A DNA stretch of 54,083 nucleotides, from positions 1 through 54,083 of the forward strand of contig NZ_JAILGZ010000150.1 of NCBI RefSeq assembly GCF_024696245.1, given 5' to 3'. The number at the start of each line of letters is the position of its first letter. Position 1 is the first letter of the stretch. Source of the DNA: Treponema sp. (GTDB taxonomy: Bacteria; Spirochaetota; Spirochaetia; Treponematales; Treponemataceae). The notes beneath the pieces are model-generated. The model saw only the letters and a list, made by a program, of their open reading frames with translations. It searched no databases and was not told the DNA's origin. Below are positions 7,319 to 16,108 of the stretch, one piece after another. Position numbers and translations under genes: made by a program.

Positions 7319-9712
7319 CTATTTTTCCATTTCAAGATAACCAAGAAAACACCAGCCGATTGTTCCCTTAGGAATCCTTTTTTCTTCGCTGTCAACGCTT
7401 CCCGAGAGGATTTCAACCTTAACCCAGCAGGAATGAATGCCGTCAATTATTTCCATGTTTTCTGCATCGAGGACCTTAACTCTGGTACCTTTCCTGATTG
7501 CCGTAATGGTAGTACTCTGCCTGTCACTGCTGGAACGAATCCTTAAATTTTCCGTTGCCCTCAAGGTCTTGTTTTTATATTTCTTTATAAGCCCGTTGTA
7601 CACCGCACATTTTTTGTCATAATCAATGCTTCCATCCGGAAAGTATTTTCTTATAATTGAAAAAGTTTCATACCGCTGAATAGAACGTATATAAGATGTC
7701 TGTGTGGCAAAAGGATCTCCGCCGTATTCAATCAGGAGCTGGATTATATCTTCCTCCCCGCCTCTGCAGAGGTCTGCCGTAATGGTCAATCCTTCATCAT
7801 TAAGCTTAGCGTCAGGATCTGCTCCTGCTTCAAGAAGAGCCTTAACCACATCGTATGAATTGTACTTCCATGCACACATGGAAAGAACGGTTTCGTTTGT
7901 CCTGTCCTTGAACATCATTGAAAGGTCAGGCTCGTACTTAAGGAGAAGCTGGACCATTTCAAGGTTCAGCTTCTCTGCTGCAAGATAAAGAACGGTAACG
8001 TCATCTTTTTTCTGCCTTTTGTTTATGTCAGCACCTTTATCAAGAATCATTTTTGCAAGCTTCAGGTTTTTGTTGAAAACTGCATAGTACAATGGCGTGT
8101 ATCCGCTTGAATCATAATCATCAAATCCAGAAGGAATTCCCTTCTTGAGCATTTCTACAGCCCTGTCGGTATAGTTGTATTCAACAAGTTCAACAAAAGA
8201 ATATTCCTTGTCTTCCTTTATGCTTGCCTTCAATAATTCTATGGAGGCTGAAATTTCAGGATTAAACTTTACATCTTTTTCGCATTCATCAAGACAGGTC
8301 AGGTCGTATTCATCCCGAAGGGAAAGATCTGTACCGGCATCAATGAGGAACTTAATCATTCCGGGATGCTTACGGCAGTTGAATACAGGAGTCTGTCCGT
8401 AGCGTCCCCTGGCATTAACGTTTGCGCCGTTCTGAACAAGGGCTTCAATAATTTTCGTGTAATCCATAAGGCTTGAGCATGCAATATGAAGTGGAGTCTC
8501 CCTGTCGTTCCCGAAAAAATTTATGTCACTCTTTGTTGAAAGGAATTTTATTATTTCAGCAATTTCCTTTTCCTTTTCCATTATCCTGGAATAATAGAAG
8601 ATTTCGTCCCTGTTTTTACATGTAACAATAGTAACAAAATATAAAAGAGGAGTCATTCCTTCTTCATCCCGGGAATTAAAGTTGAATCCCTTTTTATCAA
8701 GGAATTTATAGCAGTCAAGGTCAAGGAGAACAGCACAGGACATGCCCACATTGTAACCATCATTTGCAGATGCATTCACATCTGCCTTATTGTCAGCAAG
8801 ATACTTGATGATTTCAGGACCGCTGGTCCAGTTCTGTCCTGCATAGATAATGGGGGTATAGCCGCTTTTTGTTACAGCATTTACATCAGCACCCTTTTCA
8901 ACAAGGAACTTCACAAGCTTCAGGCTGTCTTCTGTGTCTGAGCGGATTGCCAGATGCAGCGGTGTATATTTATATTTATCGTCTGCAAAAGTAACGTCTG
9001 CACCTTTTGATACCATAAGCTTTACCAGGGACAGGTCGCCAATTGAACAGGCCTCATTCAGGGGATATCTTCCATCTCCATCCATACGGTTAACGTCAGC
9101 TCCGTTTTCCACAAGGAGCTTTGTTAGAGGAACATTCTCGTTATAAAGAGCATAGGTCAAAGGTGTAAATGTATCATCCCGGAAAGTATTTACGGGAGCT
9201 CCTGCCTTAATGATTTTTGTTACAAGATTCAGGTCAACGTCCTTGTTCCTGCAAAGTTCAAAAAGAACAGTATCATTTTCATTGTCCTTAACCTTTACGT
9301 CGGCTTTGTTTTTCAAAAGATATTCAATGATGCGGATGTCATTTTTATTTCCGATGTGGGAAACTGCATAAAGAAGGGGCGTACTTCCGCTGTCAGAGGC
9401 TGCATTAATGTCCGCTCCGTTCTTAACAAGATAATCTGCAAGTTTCAGGAATGTATCTGGTTCATAATTATATTCTTCAAGAGCCTTGAAAAATAAAGTT
9501 ACGCCCCCCTTATACCTGTAGTTAACATCGATATATTTTTTTTCAAGTGCTTCCTTAAATTCTGAATCTTCACCATAAAGCAGGGCCAGGTTGCTTACTG
9601 CCCGAGATTCATTCTGATACCGTCTGATATAATAGTCCTTATCTTTTGCAAAGCAGTTCAATGAAGCAACTGCAAGGAATGTAAGCAGAATCAGTCTGTT
9701 AATCTTTTTCAT
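7319..9712 (-). CDS. Exported ankyrin-repeat protein with C-terminal SH3-like domain
   Basis: A 797-residue protein with an N-terminal signal sequence (Lys-rich start, hydrophobic core to about residue 20, then CFAKDKDYY). The single cysteine at residue 20 could make it a lipoprotein under the loose spirochaetal lipobox rules, but cleavage after CFA is equally plausible. From about residue 45 to 690 it consists of ankyrin repeats, each with a recognisable 'TPLhxA' and 'LLxxGADVN' core; I estimate 15–18. The last ~80 residues (LRATENLRIRSSSDRQSTTI… to GWCFLGYLEM) resemble a bacterial SH3 domain that may bind cell wall or protein. The likely location is periplasm or envelope, as a binding scaffold. 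GAGG lies 7 bases before the ATG. It is monocistronic, with no functional clue from neighbours. Confidence 0.88.
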   Translation of the reverse strand: MKKINRLILLTFLAVASLNCFAKDKDYYIRRYQNESRAVSNLALLYGEDSEFKEALEKKYIDVNYRYKGGVTLFFKALEEYNYEPDTFLKLADYLVKNGADINAASDSGSTPLLYAVSHIGNKNDIRIIEYLLKNKADVKVKDNENDTVLFELCRNKDVDLNLVTKIIKAGAPVNTFRDDTFTPLTYALYNENVPLTKLLVENGADVNRMDGDGRYPLNEACSIGDLSLVKLMVSKGADVTFADDKYKYTPLHLAIRSDTEDSLKLVKFLVEKGADVNAVTKSGYTPIIYAGQNWTSGPEIIKYLADNKADVNASANDGYNVGMSCAVLLDLDCYKFLDKKGFNFNSRDEEGMTPLLYFVTIVTCKNRDEIFYYSRIMEKEKEIAEIIKFLSTKSDINFFGNDRETPLHIACSSLMDYTKIIEALVQNGANVNARGRYGQTPVFNCRKHPGMIKFLIDAGTDLSLRDEYDLTCLDECEKDVKFNPEISASIELLKASIKEDKEYSFVELVEYNYTDRAVEMLKKGIPSGFDDYDSSGYTPLYYAVFNKNLKLAKMILDKGADINKRQKKDDVTVLYLAAEKLNLEMVQLLLKYEPDLSMMFKDRTNETVLSMCAWKYNSYDVVKALLEAGADPDAKLNDEGLTITADLCRGGEEDIIQLLIEYGGDPFATQTSYIRSIQRYETFSIIRKYFPDGSIDYDKKCAVYNGLIKKYKNKTLRATENLRIRSSSDRQSTTITAIRKGTRVKVLDAENMEIIDGIHSCWVKVEILSGSVDSEEKRIPKGTIGWCFLGYLEMEK

Positions 9713-10009
9713 TCGTAATCCTCAATCTCCCGAAGGCTTTTCTAATAGTATATACTTATATTTATATTTTATTAAGGGTTTATTAAGGAATGTGTATAAT
9801 ATTTAAGACCAGCGTAAACTTATATCAATCTTTTATATTTTATACGGGCATGGAGTAAACCCTTAAACCTGCCCCATCATTTAAAAACTATCATAAATTT
9901 TCTACATCAGAAGTTATTTAAAAAAGTGTATTCTTACTCACTCCTGCAGCATTTCCATTTTTAGCTGCAGTTCAAATGCCAGGGAAGGAGATCTTTACAA
10001 GATTCAGCT
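9713..10009. other. Intergenic region with a perfect 7-bp GC-rich hairpin and a stray TATAAT
   Basis: This is most of the only non-coding stretch above 300 bases (9713–10089). Besides the ankyrin promoter it contains TATAAT on the plus strand at 9795–9800. It also holds an inverted repeat CTGCAGC/GCTGCAG (9944–9950 and 9964–9970, 13-base loop) without a T tract. I see no convincing coding sequence in it. A small plus-strand transcript is possible but unsupported beyond these two elements. Confidence 0.4.
9747..9775 (-). promoter_or_regulatory. Possible promoter of the ankyrin-repeat gene
   Basis: On the minus strand TTAATA (9775–9770) and TATACT (9752–9747) are separated by 17 bases and lie 35 bases before the ATG at 9712. 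Each hexamer matches the consensus at 4 or 5 positions. The surroundings are very A/T-rich, so chance matches are common. Confidence 0.35.
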
Positions 10010-10042
10010 AAAAAAAAAGCCCGTACAAAAAAATGCACGGGC
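10010..10042 (-). terminator. Rho-independent terminator of the oad operon
   Basis: On the minus strand the sequence GCCCGTGC…GTACGGGC (10042–10019) forms a stem of six perfect G/C-rich pairs, extended across a mismatch, around a T-rich loop. A run of nine T residues (10018–10010) follows at once. It lies 48 bases past the oadB stop. Confidence 0.85.
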
Positions 10043-10089
10043 TCTTAAGGATATTGCCAGACTTTTACAAGCCCGGCAGTAATCTTTTA

Positions 10090-11568
10090 TTATTTTGCAA
10101 ATGTAGCGATGAATACACCTGCTGCAATTGCTGTTCCGATAACACCAGAAACATTTGGTCCCATAGCATTCATCAGAAGGAAGTTTGAAGGATCGTATTC
10201 AAGTCCTACTTTATTTGAAACGCGGGCAGCCATTGGAACGGCACTAACACCTGCACTACCAATAAGTGGATTGATTTTCTTTCCCTTTGGAAGGAATACG
10301 TTCATAAGCTTAGCCATAAGAACACCTGTAGCACTTGCAACACAGAATGCAACAAGACCAAGAATAATAATACCGAATGACTTACCATTAATAATCTTTT
10401 CCGGAGTCATCTGGCTTCCTACACCAAGTGAAAGAAGGATAGAAACGATATTCATCATTTCATTTTCCATAGTCTTAGAAAGGCGTTCTACAACACCACA
10501 CTGCTTAACGAAGTTACCGAATGCAAGCATACCGATAAGTGGAGCAGCAGATGGAAGAAGAAGCATTGTAAGAACAATAAGCATCATTGGGAAGAGAACC
10601 TTCTCTGCCTTGCTTACAGGACGAAGCTGATCCATATGAATCATACGTTCCTTTTTAGTTGTAAGGGCCTTCATAATAGGAGGCTGAATCATTGGAACGA
10701 GGGCCATGTAAGAATAAGCAGCAACTGCAATTACAGCCATAAGTTCAGGAGCAAGCTTGGCACTAACATAAATTGATGTAGGACCATCTGCACCACCGAT
10801 AATGGCAATTGCACTTGCCTGAAGAATATTATAGTCAAATACTCCAGGAATAAGGTTAAGAAGTGATACACCGAACAATGTAAAGAATACACCAAACTGT
10901 GCAGCACCACCAAGAAGAGCCATCTTAGGGTTAGCAATAAGAGGACCAAAGTCAGTCATTGCTCCAATTCCCATAAAGATAAGCATAGGGAAGAATTCGT
11001 TTCCTACACCGGCATTGTAAATGATGCTGAGCATACCATCAGGTGGAAGCCCCATGTTTGCACCAGGAATATTTACAAGTACTGTACCAAATCCGATTGG
11101 GATAAGAAGAAGTGGTTCAAAACCTCTTCCTGCACCAAGGTAAATGATAAGAAAGCCGATGGCAATCATTATAAGATACTGATATCCAGGAGCTTTTTTA
11201 CCTGCAAAAGGATCTTCCTTTTCTACTTCTACAGCTTCTTCAGCTGCAGCAGTCTGACCCTTTGAGTGAATCATCTGATAGATACCTGTAGTTTCCCAGA
11301 GATTCTTAAGGAATGAAGCAGGACGGATATCATGCTTTCCATTCCAGTTTTCTGTTCCAGGAATAACACGGTCCATACCAGTATTATCTTTTTCTGCAGC
11401 AGCATCTGTCTTTACTTCATCTGACTGAGCAAGTACAAGATTACTGTCTGAAGAAATAACATCTTTTGTAAGTGCAGTCTTCATGATTCCCATGATTCCT
11501 GCAACTGCCATGATTGCAATCATTATGAATGCAATTTTTTTATTATTTTCAGTCTTTGAAAAAGGCAT
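10090..11568 (-). CDS. oadB: Oxaloacetate decarboxylase beta subunit (sodium pump)
   Basis: The membrane subunit of the biotin-dependent, Na+-translocating decarboxylase. It decarboxylates carboxybiotin and uses the energy to export sodium. Conserved features include [13 protein letters not shown] near residue 150, and [19 protein letters not shown] near 258–274, whose Asp261 corresponds to the essential sodium- and proton-binding aspartate of the family. There are about ten hydrophobic segments. The family homology begins around residue 86 ([15 protein letters not shown]). The first ~85 residues form an extra hydrophobic segment (about 11–30) followed by a polar stretch, and a second polar insert (about 103–128, rich in Ala, Glu and Lys) precedes the core; total length is 492 against about 430 typically. 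It is the last gene of oadGAB, 29 bases after oadA, and a strong terminator follows. Confidence 0.93.
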   Translation of the reverse strand: MPFSKTENNKKIAFIMIAIMAVAGIMGIMKTALTKDVISSDSNLVLAQSDEVKTDAAAEKDNTGMDRVIPGTENWNGKHDIRPASFLKNLWETTGIYQMIHSKGQTAAAEEAVEVEKEDPFAGKKAPGYQYLIMIAIGFLIIYLGAGRGFEPLLLIPIGFGTVLVNIPGANMGLPPDGMLSIIYNAGVGNEFFPMLIFMGIGAMTDFGPLIANPKMALLGGAAQFGVFFTLFGVSLLNLIPGVFDYNILQASAIAIIGGADGPTSIYVSAKLAPELMAVIAVAAYSYMALVPMIQPPIMKALTTKKERMIHMDQLRPVSKAEKVLFPMMLIVLTMLLLPSAAPLIGMLAFGNFVKQCGVVERLSKTMENEMMNIVSILLSLGVGSQMTPEKIINGKSFGIIILGLVAFCVASATGVLMAKLMNVFLPKGKKINPLIGSAGVSAVPMAARVSNKVGLEYDPSNFLLMNAMGPNVSGVIGTAIAAGVFIATFAK

Positions 11569-11597
11569 CTTTACTTCCTATAAATGTAGTCCCACAA

Positions 11598-13670
11598 TTA
11601 CTGAATTTCAGCAACTGGCTGTCCATTGGCAATCTGAGTTCCTGCAGTAGCAAGGAAATGAACTTTACCGTCACATGGAGCCTTGATTTCAAGTTCCATC
11701 TTCATTGATTCAATGATTACGATATTGTCACCCTTCTTTACTGAAGTTCCTTCATTAACTGCATTTCTAAGATAAACACCTGCAACTGGTGCATTTACTT
11801 TTGTTCCACCGGCAGATACTGGTGCAGCAGCTGGAGCTGGAGCAGCAGCTGGTGCTGATACTGGAGCTGCAGCAGGTGCAGGAGCAGCAGCAACGCCACC
11901 GATAGAAGCAAGAACCTGACCGTTCTGAATCTGGCTTCCTGTAGCAACAGAGTATGTAATTGTACCTGCTTCAGTAGCCTTAACTTCAAGTTCCATCTTC
12001 ATTGATTCAATGATGATAACAGTGTCTCCCTTGTTTACTTTTGTTCCGTTAGCAAAGCACTGCTTAAGGAGAGTTCCTGCTACAGGTGCCTTAACGTCAA
12101 CACCACCTGTTACTACAGGAGCGGCAGCTGCTGCCTGAGCTGGAGCTGCACCGGCTGCACCAAATGCAACTGCATAAGGAGTACCGTTAACGTTAATGTT
12201 GCCCTTTCCGTCAGAAGTAACTGCGTAAGAAGAACCATTAACAGTGATTGTATATGAACCGCCGTTAGAAGAAGCAGCAGCTTTTGGAGCTTCTTTAAGG
12301 CCGAATGTCTTTTCTGCATCAACAGGACCATTCTTGCGTTCTGCAAAGAACTTAGGAGCTACTTTAGGGAACATTGCATAAGTAAGAGCATCTTCTACAG
12401 AACCGTCACCACCATTCTGCTTTGATTCTTCTACCATTTTGTCCCATTCAGGAGCAATATTATCAGCTGGACGGCATGTAATTACAGCATCCATCTTGTT
12501 AAGTTCAAGAGCCTTCTTTACAAGGTCAGCATTTGGTTCTGCAGGGAGCTTACCGTATTTTCCAACCAGGAGGTCACGGAATTCACCTGTCATTCTTTCA
12601 TAACGACCAAAGAGTACGTTAAATACAGCCTGTGTTCCTACAATCTGTGATGTAGGTGTTACAAGAGGAACATAACCAATGTCCTTGTGAACAAGTGGAA
12701 GTTCAGCAAGTACGGCATCCATCTTGTCTGCTGCACCCTGCTGCTTGAGCTGTGATTCAAGGTTAGAAAGCATACCGCCTGGAACCTGTGAAAGAAGAAT
12801 ACGTGTATCAGCACCAAGGAACTTAGATTCAAGTGAAGCATAGTGCTTGCGTACTTCGCGGAAGTAAGCTGCGATTTCAAGAAGTGCCTTTACGTCAAGT
12901 TCAGTATCGAATTCTGACCCCTTAAGCATTTCTACGATAGTTTCTGTAGGTGAATGTGAAGTACCCATAGACATAGAAGAAATTGCAGTATCAAGAATAT
13001 CTGCACCAGCTTCTACAGCCTTAAGTTCAGTAGCAACAGAAAGACCTGTTGTTGAGTGAGTATGGATTTCTACAGGAAGGTCACAAGCCTTCTTTACTGC
13101 CTTTACAAGTTCATAAGCATCATAAGGCTTAAGAAGACCAGACATATCCTTAATACAGATTGAATCTGCACCAAATTCAGCATATGTTTTTGCAAGTTCT
13201 GCATATTTTTCGATTGTATGGAAAGGAGTTACGGCATAAGAAATAGCCATCTGAACATGCTTTCCTGTCTTTTTTGCAGCTTTTGTAGCTCTTTCAAGGT
13301 TACGTGGATCGTTACATGCATCAAAAATTCTGAATACATCAATACCGTTTTTAGCAGCTGTTTCTACGAACTTATCAACAACATCATCTGCATAGTGGCG
13401 GTAACCAAGAAGGTTCTGACCACGGAGAAGCATCATAATCTTGTTGTTAGGAAGTGCTGCATGAAGTTTGCGGAGGCGTTCCCAAGGATCTTCGTTAAGG
13501 AAGCGGATACAAGAGTCATAAGTAGCTCCACCCCATCCTTCGATAAATTTATAACCGATTTTATCAAGCATCGGACATGCAGGAAGCATATCTGCCGTAG
13601 TCATACGTGTTGCATGAAGCGACTGATGAGCGTCACGGATTGCAAGTTCTGAAATTCCAACTTTTGCCAT
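11598..13670 (-). CDS. oadA: Oxaloacetate decarboxylase alpha subunit with two tandem biotinyl domains
   Basis: The carboxyltransferase subunit of the sodium-pumping decarboxylase; it moves CO2 from oxaloacetate to biotin. The N-terminal barrel (about 1–290) has the metal-site pattern RDAHQSLHATRM (residues 12–23), CIKDMSGLL around the lysine that takes part in CO2 transfer, and EIHTHSTTGLS with the two metal-binding histidines. A conserved carboxylase domain follows to about 460, then a short 'YTITVNGSSYAV' strand segment. The C-terminus holds two biotinyl domains, each with the motif ESMKM; the biotin lysines are Lys558 and Lys657. An Ala/Pro-rich linker of about 30 residues joins them. Most family members have one such domain (about 590–600 residues in all), so the 690-residue length reflects a duplication. 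It lies between oadG and oadB in one operon. Confidence 0.95.
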   Translation of the reverse strand: MAKVGISELAIRDAHQSLHATRMTTADMLPACPMLDKIGYKFIEGWGGATYDSCIRFLNEDPWERLRKLHAALPNNKIMMLLRGQNLLGYRHYADDVVDKFVETAAKNGIDVFRIFDACNDPRNLERATKAAKKTGKHVQMAISYAVTPFHTIEKYAELAKTYAEFGADSICIKDMSGLLKPYDAYELVKAVKKACDLPVEIHTHSTTGLSVATELKAVEAGADILDTAISSMSMGTSHSPTETIVEMLKGSEFDTELDVKALLEIAAYFREVRKHYASLESKFLGADTRILLSQVPGGMLSNLESQLKQQGAADKMDAVLAELPLVHKDIGYVPLVTPTSQIVGTQAVFNVLFGRYERMTGEFRDLLVGKYGKLPAEPNADLVKKALELNKMDAVITCRPADNIAPEWDKMVEESKQNGGDGSVEDALTYAMFPKVAPKFFAERKNGPVDAEKTFGLKEAPKAAASSNGGSYTITVNGSSYAVTSDGKGNINVNGTPYAVAFGAAGAAPAQAAAAAPVVTGGVDVKAPVAGTLLKQCFANGTKVNKGDTVIIIESMKMELEVKATEAGTITYSVATGSQIQNGQVLASIGGVAAAPAPAAAPVSAPAAAPAPAAAPVSAGGTKVNAPVAGVYLRNAVNEGTSVKKGDNIVIIESMKMELEIKAPCDGKVHFLATAGTQIANGQPVAEIQ

Positions 13671-13701
13671 AAAAATAAACCCCTTTTATATTATTTTGAT
13701 T

Positions 13702-13959
13702 TTATACCGATTCTTTTTCGTGTACAGCAGCGGCAATTGCTGCAATAACTGCACCATTATCCTGGGCACTGGCCACAGGTGCTGTTCCAGATGAAGACGA
13801 TGTGTCTTTTTTATCAGAAACCTTATCAAGATGACATGCCTTAATAAAAGCATGAAGAAGAGTCATTGCTCCAATCATAATAATAAGGAAGCCGAATACG
13901 ACACACATACCAAGCAGAGTAAGTATTCCGCTTTGCTCAAGCATTTGTGCTATTGTCAT
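13702..13959 (-). CDS. oadG: Oxaloacetate decarboxylase gamma subunit
   Basis: An 85-residue protein with one membrane segment (about residues 13–38, LTLLGMCVVFGFLIIMIGAM) and a polar, Ser/Ala-rich cytosolic tail. This is the layout of OadG, the small subunit that assembles the alpha and beta subunits. Sequence alone would be weak because the family diverges quickly, but its position as the first gene immediately before oadA and oadB makes the call secure. The ATG at 13959 has GGAGG 5 bases upstream. The typical C-terminal histidine zinc site is not obvious here; only one His lies near the end. Confidence 0.85.
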   Translation of the reverse strand: MTIAQMLEQSGILTLLGMCVVFGFLIIMIGAMTLLHAFIKACHLDKVSDKKDTSSSSGTAPVASAQDNGAVIAAIAAAVHEKESV

Positions 13960-13973
13960 AATTCCTCCAAAAA

Positions 13974-13989
13974 AAAGCTTTATAGCTTT
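13974..13989 (-). promoter_or_regulatory. Small hairpin at the 5' end of the oad message
   Basis: On the minus strand AAAGC (13989–13985), a six-base loop and GCTTT (13978–13974) form a hairpin that runs into eight T residues and then the GGAGG ribosome-binding site of oadG. It begins where transcription from the predicted promoter should start. It could stabilise the 5' end or mildly attenuate; only the sequence pattern supports it. Confidence 0.3.
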
Positions 13990-13993
13990 GGAG

Positions 13994-14022
13994 ATTATAG
14001 TTTAAAGAGGCAATTATTACAA
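13994..14022 (-). promoter_or_regulatory. Predicted sigma70-type promoter of oadGAB
   Basis: TTGTAA (14022–14017), a 17-base spacer and a perfect TATAAT (13999–13994) on the minus strand, 34 bases before the oadG ATG. Confidence 0.65.
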
Positions 14023-14087
14023 TAATTGGGACAAAGATAAAATAAAAATTCAGGGTAAGAATCTATTAAAAAAAGAGAATATTTTTT

Positions 14088-15305
14088 TTATTCAAGGAAT
14101 TCAGAAAATAAAGAAGCAGCATCTATGCCGTTAATTACCCTTCCCGGACCATAACTTTTTATAAGGTTAGTCCTTCCGTCTTCAAGATGACGGCTTGTAA
14201 TTCCATGGTGAATTGAAACGTCTGCCTCTAAAAGAGCTGAATAATGATCAGCCAGCCTTACAAGTTTTCCGTCAACAGGTTCAAATTCATCATAGTTATA
14301 GTCTGCATTAAGCTTTTCAAAGGAAACGGCAAAAGCCTTGTCATCAAAAATAACCCTGTTCTCAAATTCATCACTTGTAAAATAAAGAATCTCATCCTTA
14401 TAAAAATCTTCCATAAGTGGAACAAGGTCAGAAGCTACAATCTGATCCTCTATTTTCTTTACGATTTCAGGCAGCCCGTCAGTGGCCTGTTTAACAGGAG
14501 AAATAATATCCCTGGTAACGCTTTCCGGCAGGTCATGAAAAAGGGCACTGAAAAAATTATTGTAGATTCTTCTTGAACACATTTTTACAGGAGCTTCCCT
14601 TAAAAAAAGCAGGGTAAGGACTGCAACAAAAAAACAGTGTCCCAAAACAGATGTAGCAGGAACTCTTGGAGTCTGATTCCACCTGGTCTGAAACCTGAGC
14701 TGTTCTATACGCATAAGGAATTCATAGGGCTTTTGTTTAGTCATAAGAAGCTGCAGGCCCCGCAAATCAAGAAAGCCCTGAAGCTGGGCATTAAGTTCAC
14801 GGCGGATTTTTTCCATTCTGTCACTTTCATTTACAGGACTTATCATCTCCAGTTCCCGTAAAGTTGAATAACGGTGGGCAGCCTTAAAAATATGAAGGGC
14901 AGCTTTCTGTTCTTCAGTAAGGATGCAGTTTCCCCCAAGACTCTCTATATAGGTAGAAAAACGATTGTAAAGATCTTCATCATCAATATAAGGCCGGTAC
15001 TGCTCTAAAACCCAGTGATTAAGCTTTACATATTCTTCAGGAAAATTCTGCTTTATAAGGGTCTGAACAGGAGCCTTAATGTCACAAAGCTGAATTTTGC
15101 GCAGAAGATGGAATACAGATGCATAAATCATCCATTCCCAGTCAATTTTAACACCCCGGTTTTCCTCATATTTTGCAATAATATAAGCAACAACCATTTT
15201 TTCTGCTTCCTTATCCATTTCTACAACTTCAAAAGGGCGGACAAGATCTGTCCATCGTTCAATAGAGAAAGCTTCAAATATCTTTAGGGCGAATTCTTTT
15301 TTCAT
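14088..15305 (-). CDS. HD-domain phosphohydrolase-like protein
   Basis: A 405-residue predicted cytosolic protein. The second half contains an HD metal-binding domain: His in VLGHCFFVAV (about residue 224), the FHDLPESVTRDIISP segment (about 257–271) with the paired His-Asp and following Glu, and a later conserved Asp in RLADHYSALLEAD. The pattern 'HDLPE…DI' is like the HD_3/YfbR group, whose studied members are nucleotide phosphohydrolases; the substrate here is unknown. The first ~200 residues are helical with no domain I recognise. The start codon overlaps the stop of the upstream gene (TAATG), so it is translationally coupled and is the last gene of the five-gene degT-like–nadK–recN operon. 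The fold call is firm, the function open. Confidence 0.8.
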   Translation of the reverse strand: MKKEFALKIFEAFSIERWTDLVRPFEVVEMDKEAEKMVVAYIIAKYEENRGVKIDWEWMIYASVFHLLRKIQLCDIKAPVQTLIKQNFPEEYVKLNHWVLEQYRPYIDDEDLYNRFSTYIESLGGNCILTEEQKAALHIFKAAHRYSTLRELEMISPVNESDRMEKIRRELNAQLQGFLDLRGLQLLMTKQKPYEFLMRIEQLRFQTRWNQTPRVPATSVLGHCFFVAVLTLLFLREAPVKMCSRRIYNNFFSALFHDLPESVTRDIISPVKQATDGLPEIVKKIEDQIVASDLVPLMEDFYKDEILYFTSDEFENRVIFDDKAFAVSFEKLNADYNYDEFEPVDGKLVRLADHYSALLEADVSIHHGITSRHLEDGRTNLIKSYGPGRVINGIDAASLFSEFLE

Positions 15306-16108
15306 TAGCGGCTGGCACCTGTCTTCTGGTCATTTTCCATTTTTTCTTTCCATACAACAGCCTTTTTACGGATTTCTTCTGAATCTTCCTTTTCACCAAG
15401 AATCATGGCTATACGGCGTAAAGCAATAAGGAAGTTTATGGCCATACGCATATCGTCAATACGTCTTGTAGAAAGTTCATAACGGTCACGGTATTCTGAT
15501 GCACTTCTGTCCAGAATCTTCTTTAAAAGCCTGATGTATTTTACAGTATCTTCATAATCAGAACTGCGGGGATCATAATAATCTTTTGCAGCCTGCTTCA
15601 TATCAAGAAGGTTTTTAGCAACAACGGCAAACCTTCCCCTGAGTTCAACAAAAGACCATTTCCACTTGGAATTATCTCCAAAGGCATCTACCAGCATCTG
15701 GGTCACAAGCCCCAGCTTTCGTACAAGATAAAAGCGCTTTTCTAAAGGAGTATTGCTGATAGTCTGAAGTTTAGGTTCAATTTCGCTGTATGGGCAGTCA
15801 ACTACATTGGATACTACTTCTTCAAGGTAAATAACTGCCTTATAAATCATTTTTCTTGCATCATTAAGGGCATCATTATTCTTTGTTTCCAGAATAGTGA
15901 CAGACAGACTGTTAATGGAAATATACAGGGTAGCTACATAAATCATCTCTTCACAAAGAAGAAGCTTTTTATATTCAACACCGCCTGAATCACGCTTCAT
16001 GACAGTAAGAATATCCTTTTCTTTTTTAAGGGACTCTTCGATTTTAGCTTTAACCGGCTTTGCTTTATCTGCAAAGTCTTCACGGCTTTCCTGAGTGATA
16101 TTTGCCAT
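15305..16108 (-). CDS. Hypothetical helical protein between recN and the HD-domain gene
   Basis: A 267-residue protein I cannot assign to a family. It is Lys/Glu-rich and almost wholly helical by composition, without signal peptide or membrane segment. A 'LLLCEEMIYVATLYISINSL' stretch is the most hydrophobic part, and several Arg-rich helices follow near the end. Both ends overlap neighbours by a single base (TAATG at each junction), so it is co-translated with RecN and the HD protein. Conserved coupling suggests a cytosolic role with one of them, but nothing in the sequence shows which. Confidence 0.7.
   Translation of the reverse strand: MANITQESREDFADKAKPVKAKIEESLKKEKDILTVMKRDSGGVEYKKLLLCEEMIYVATLYISINSLSVTILETKNNDALNDARKMIYKAVIYLEEVVSNVVDCPYSEIEPKLQTISNTPLEKRFYLVRKLGLVTQMLVDAFGDNSKWKWSFVELRGRFAVVAKNLLDMKQAAKDYYDPRSSDYEDTVKYIRLLKKILDRSASEYRDRYELSTRRIDDMRMAINFLIALRRIAMILGEKEDSEEIRKKAVVWKEKMENDQKTGASR

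Noticed and set aside
10109-10630. Open frame antisense to oadB
   Set aside because: It arises from the complement of a hydrophobic coding region; no independent support.
11795-12346. Leu/Gln-rich frames inside oadA
   Set aside because: They come from reading the Ala/Pro-rich linker out of frame.
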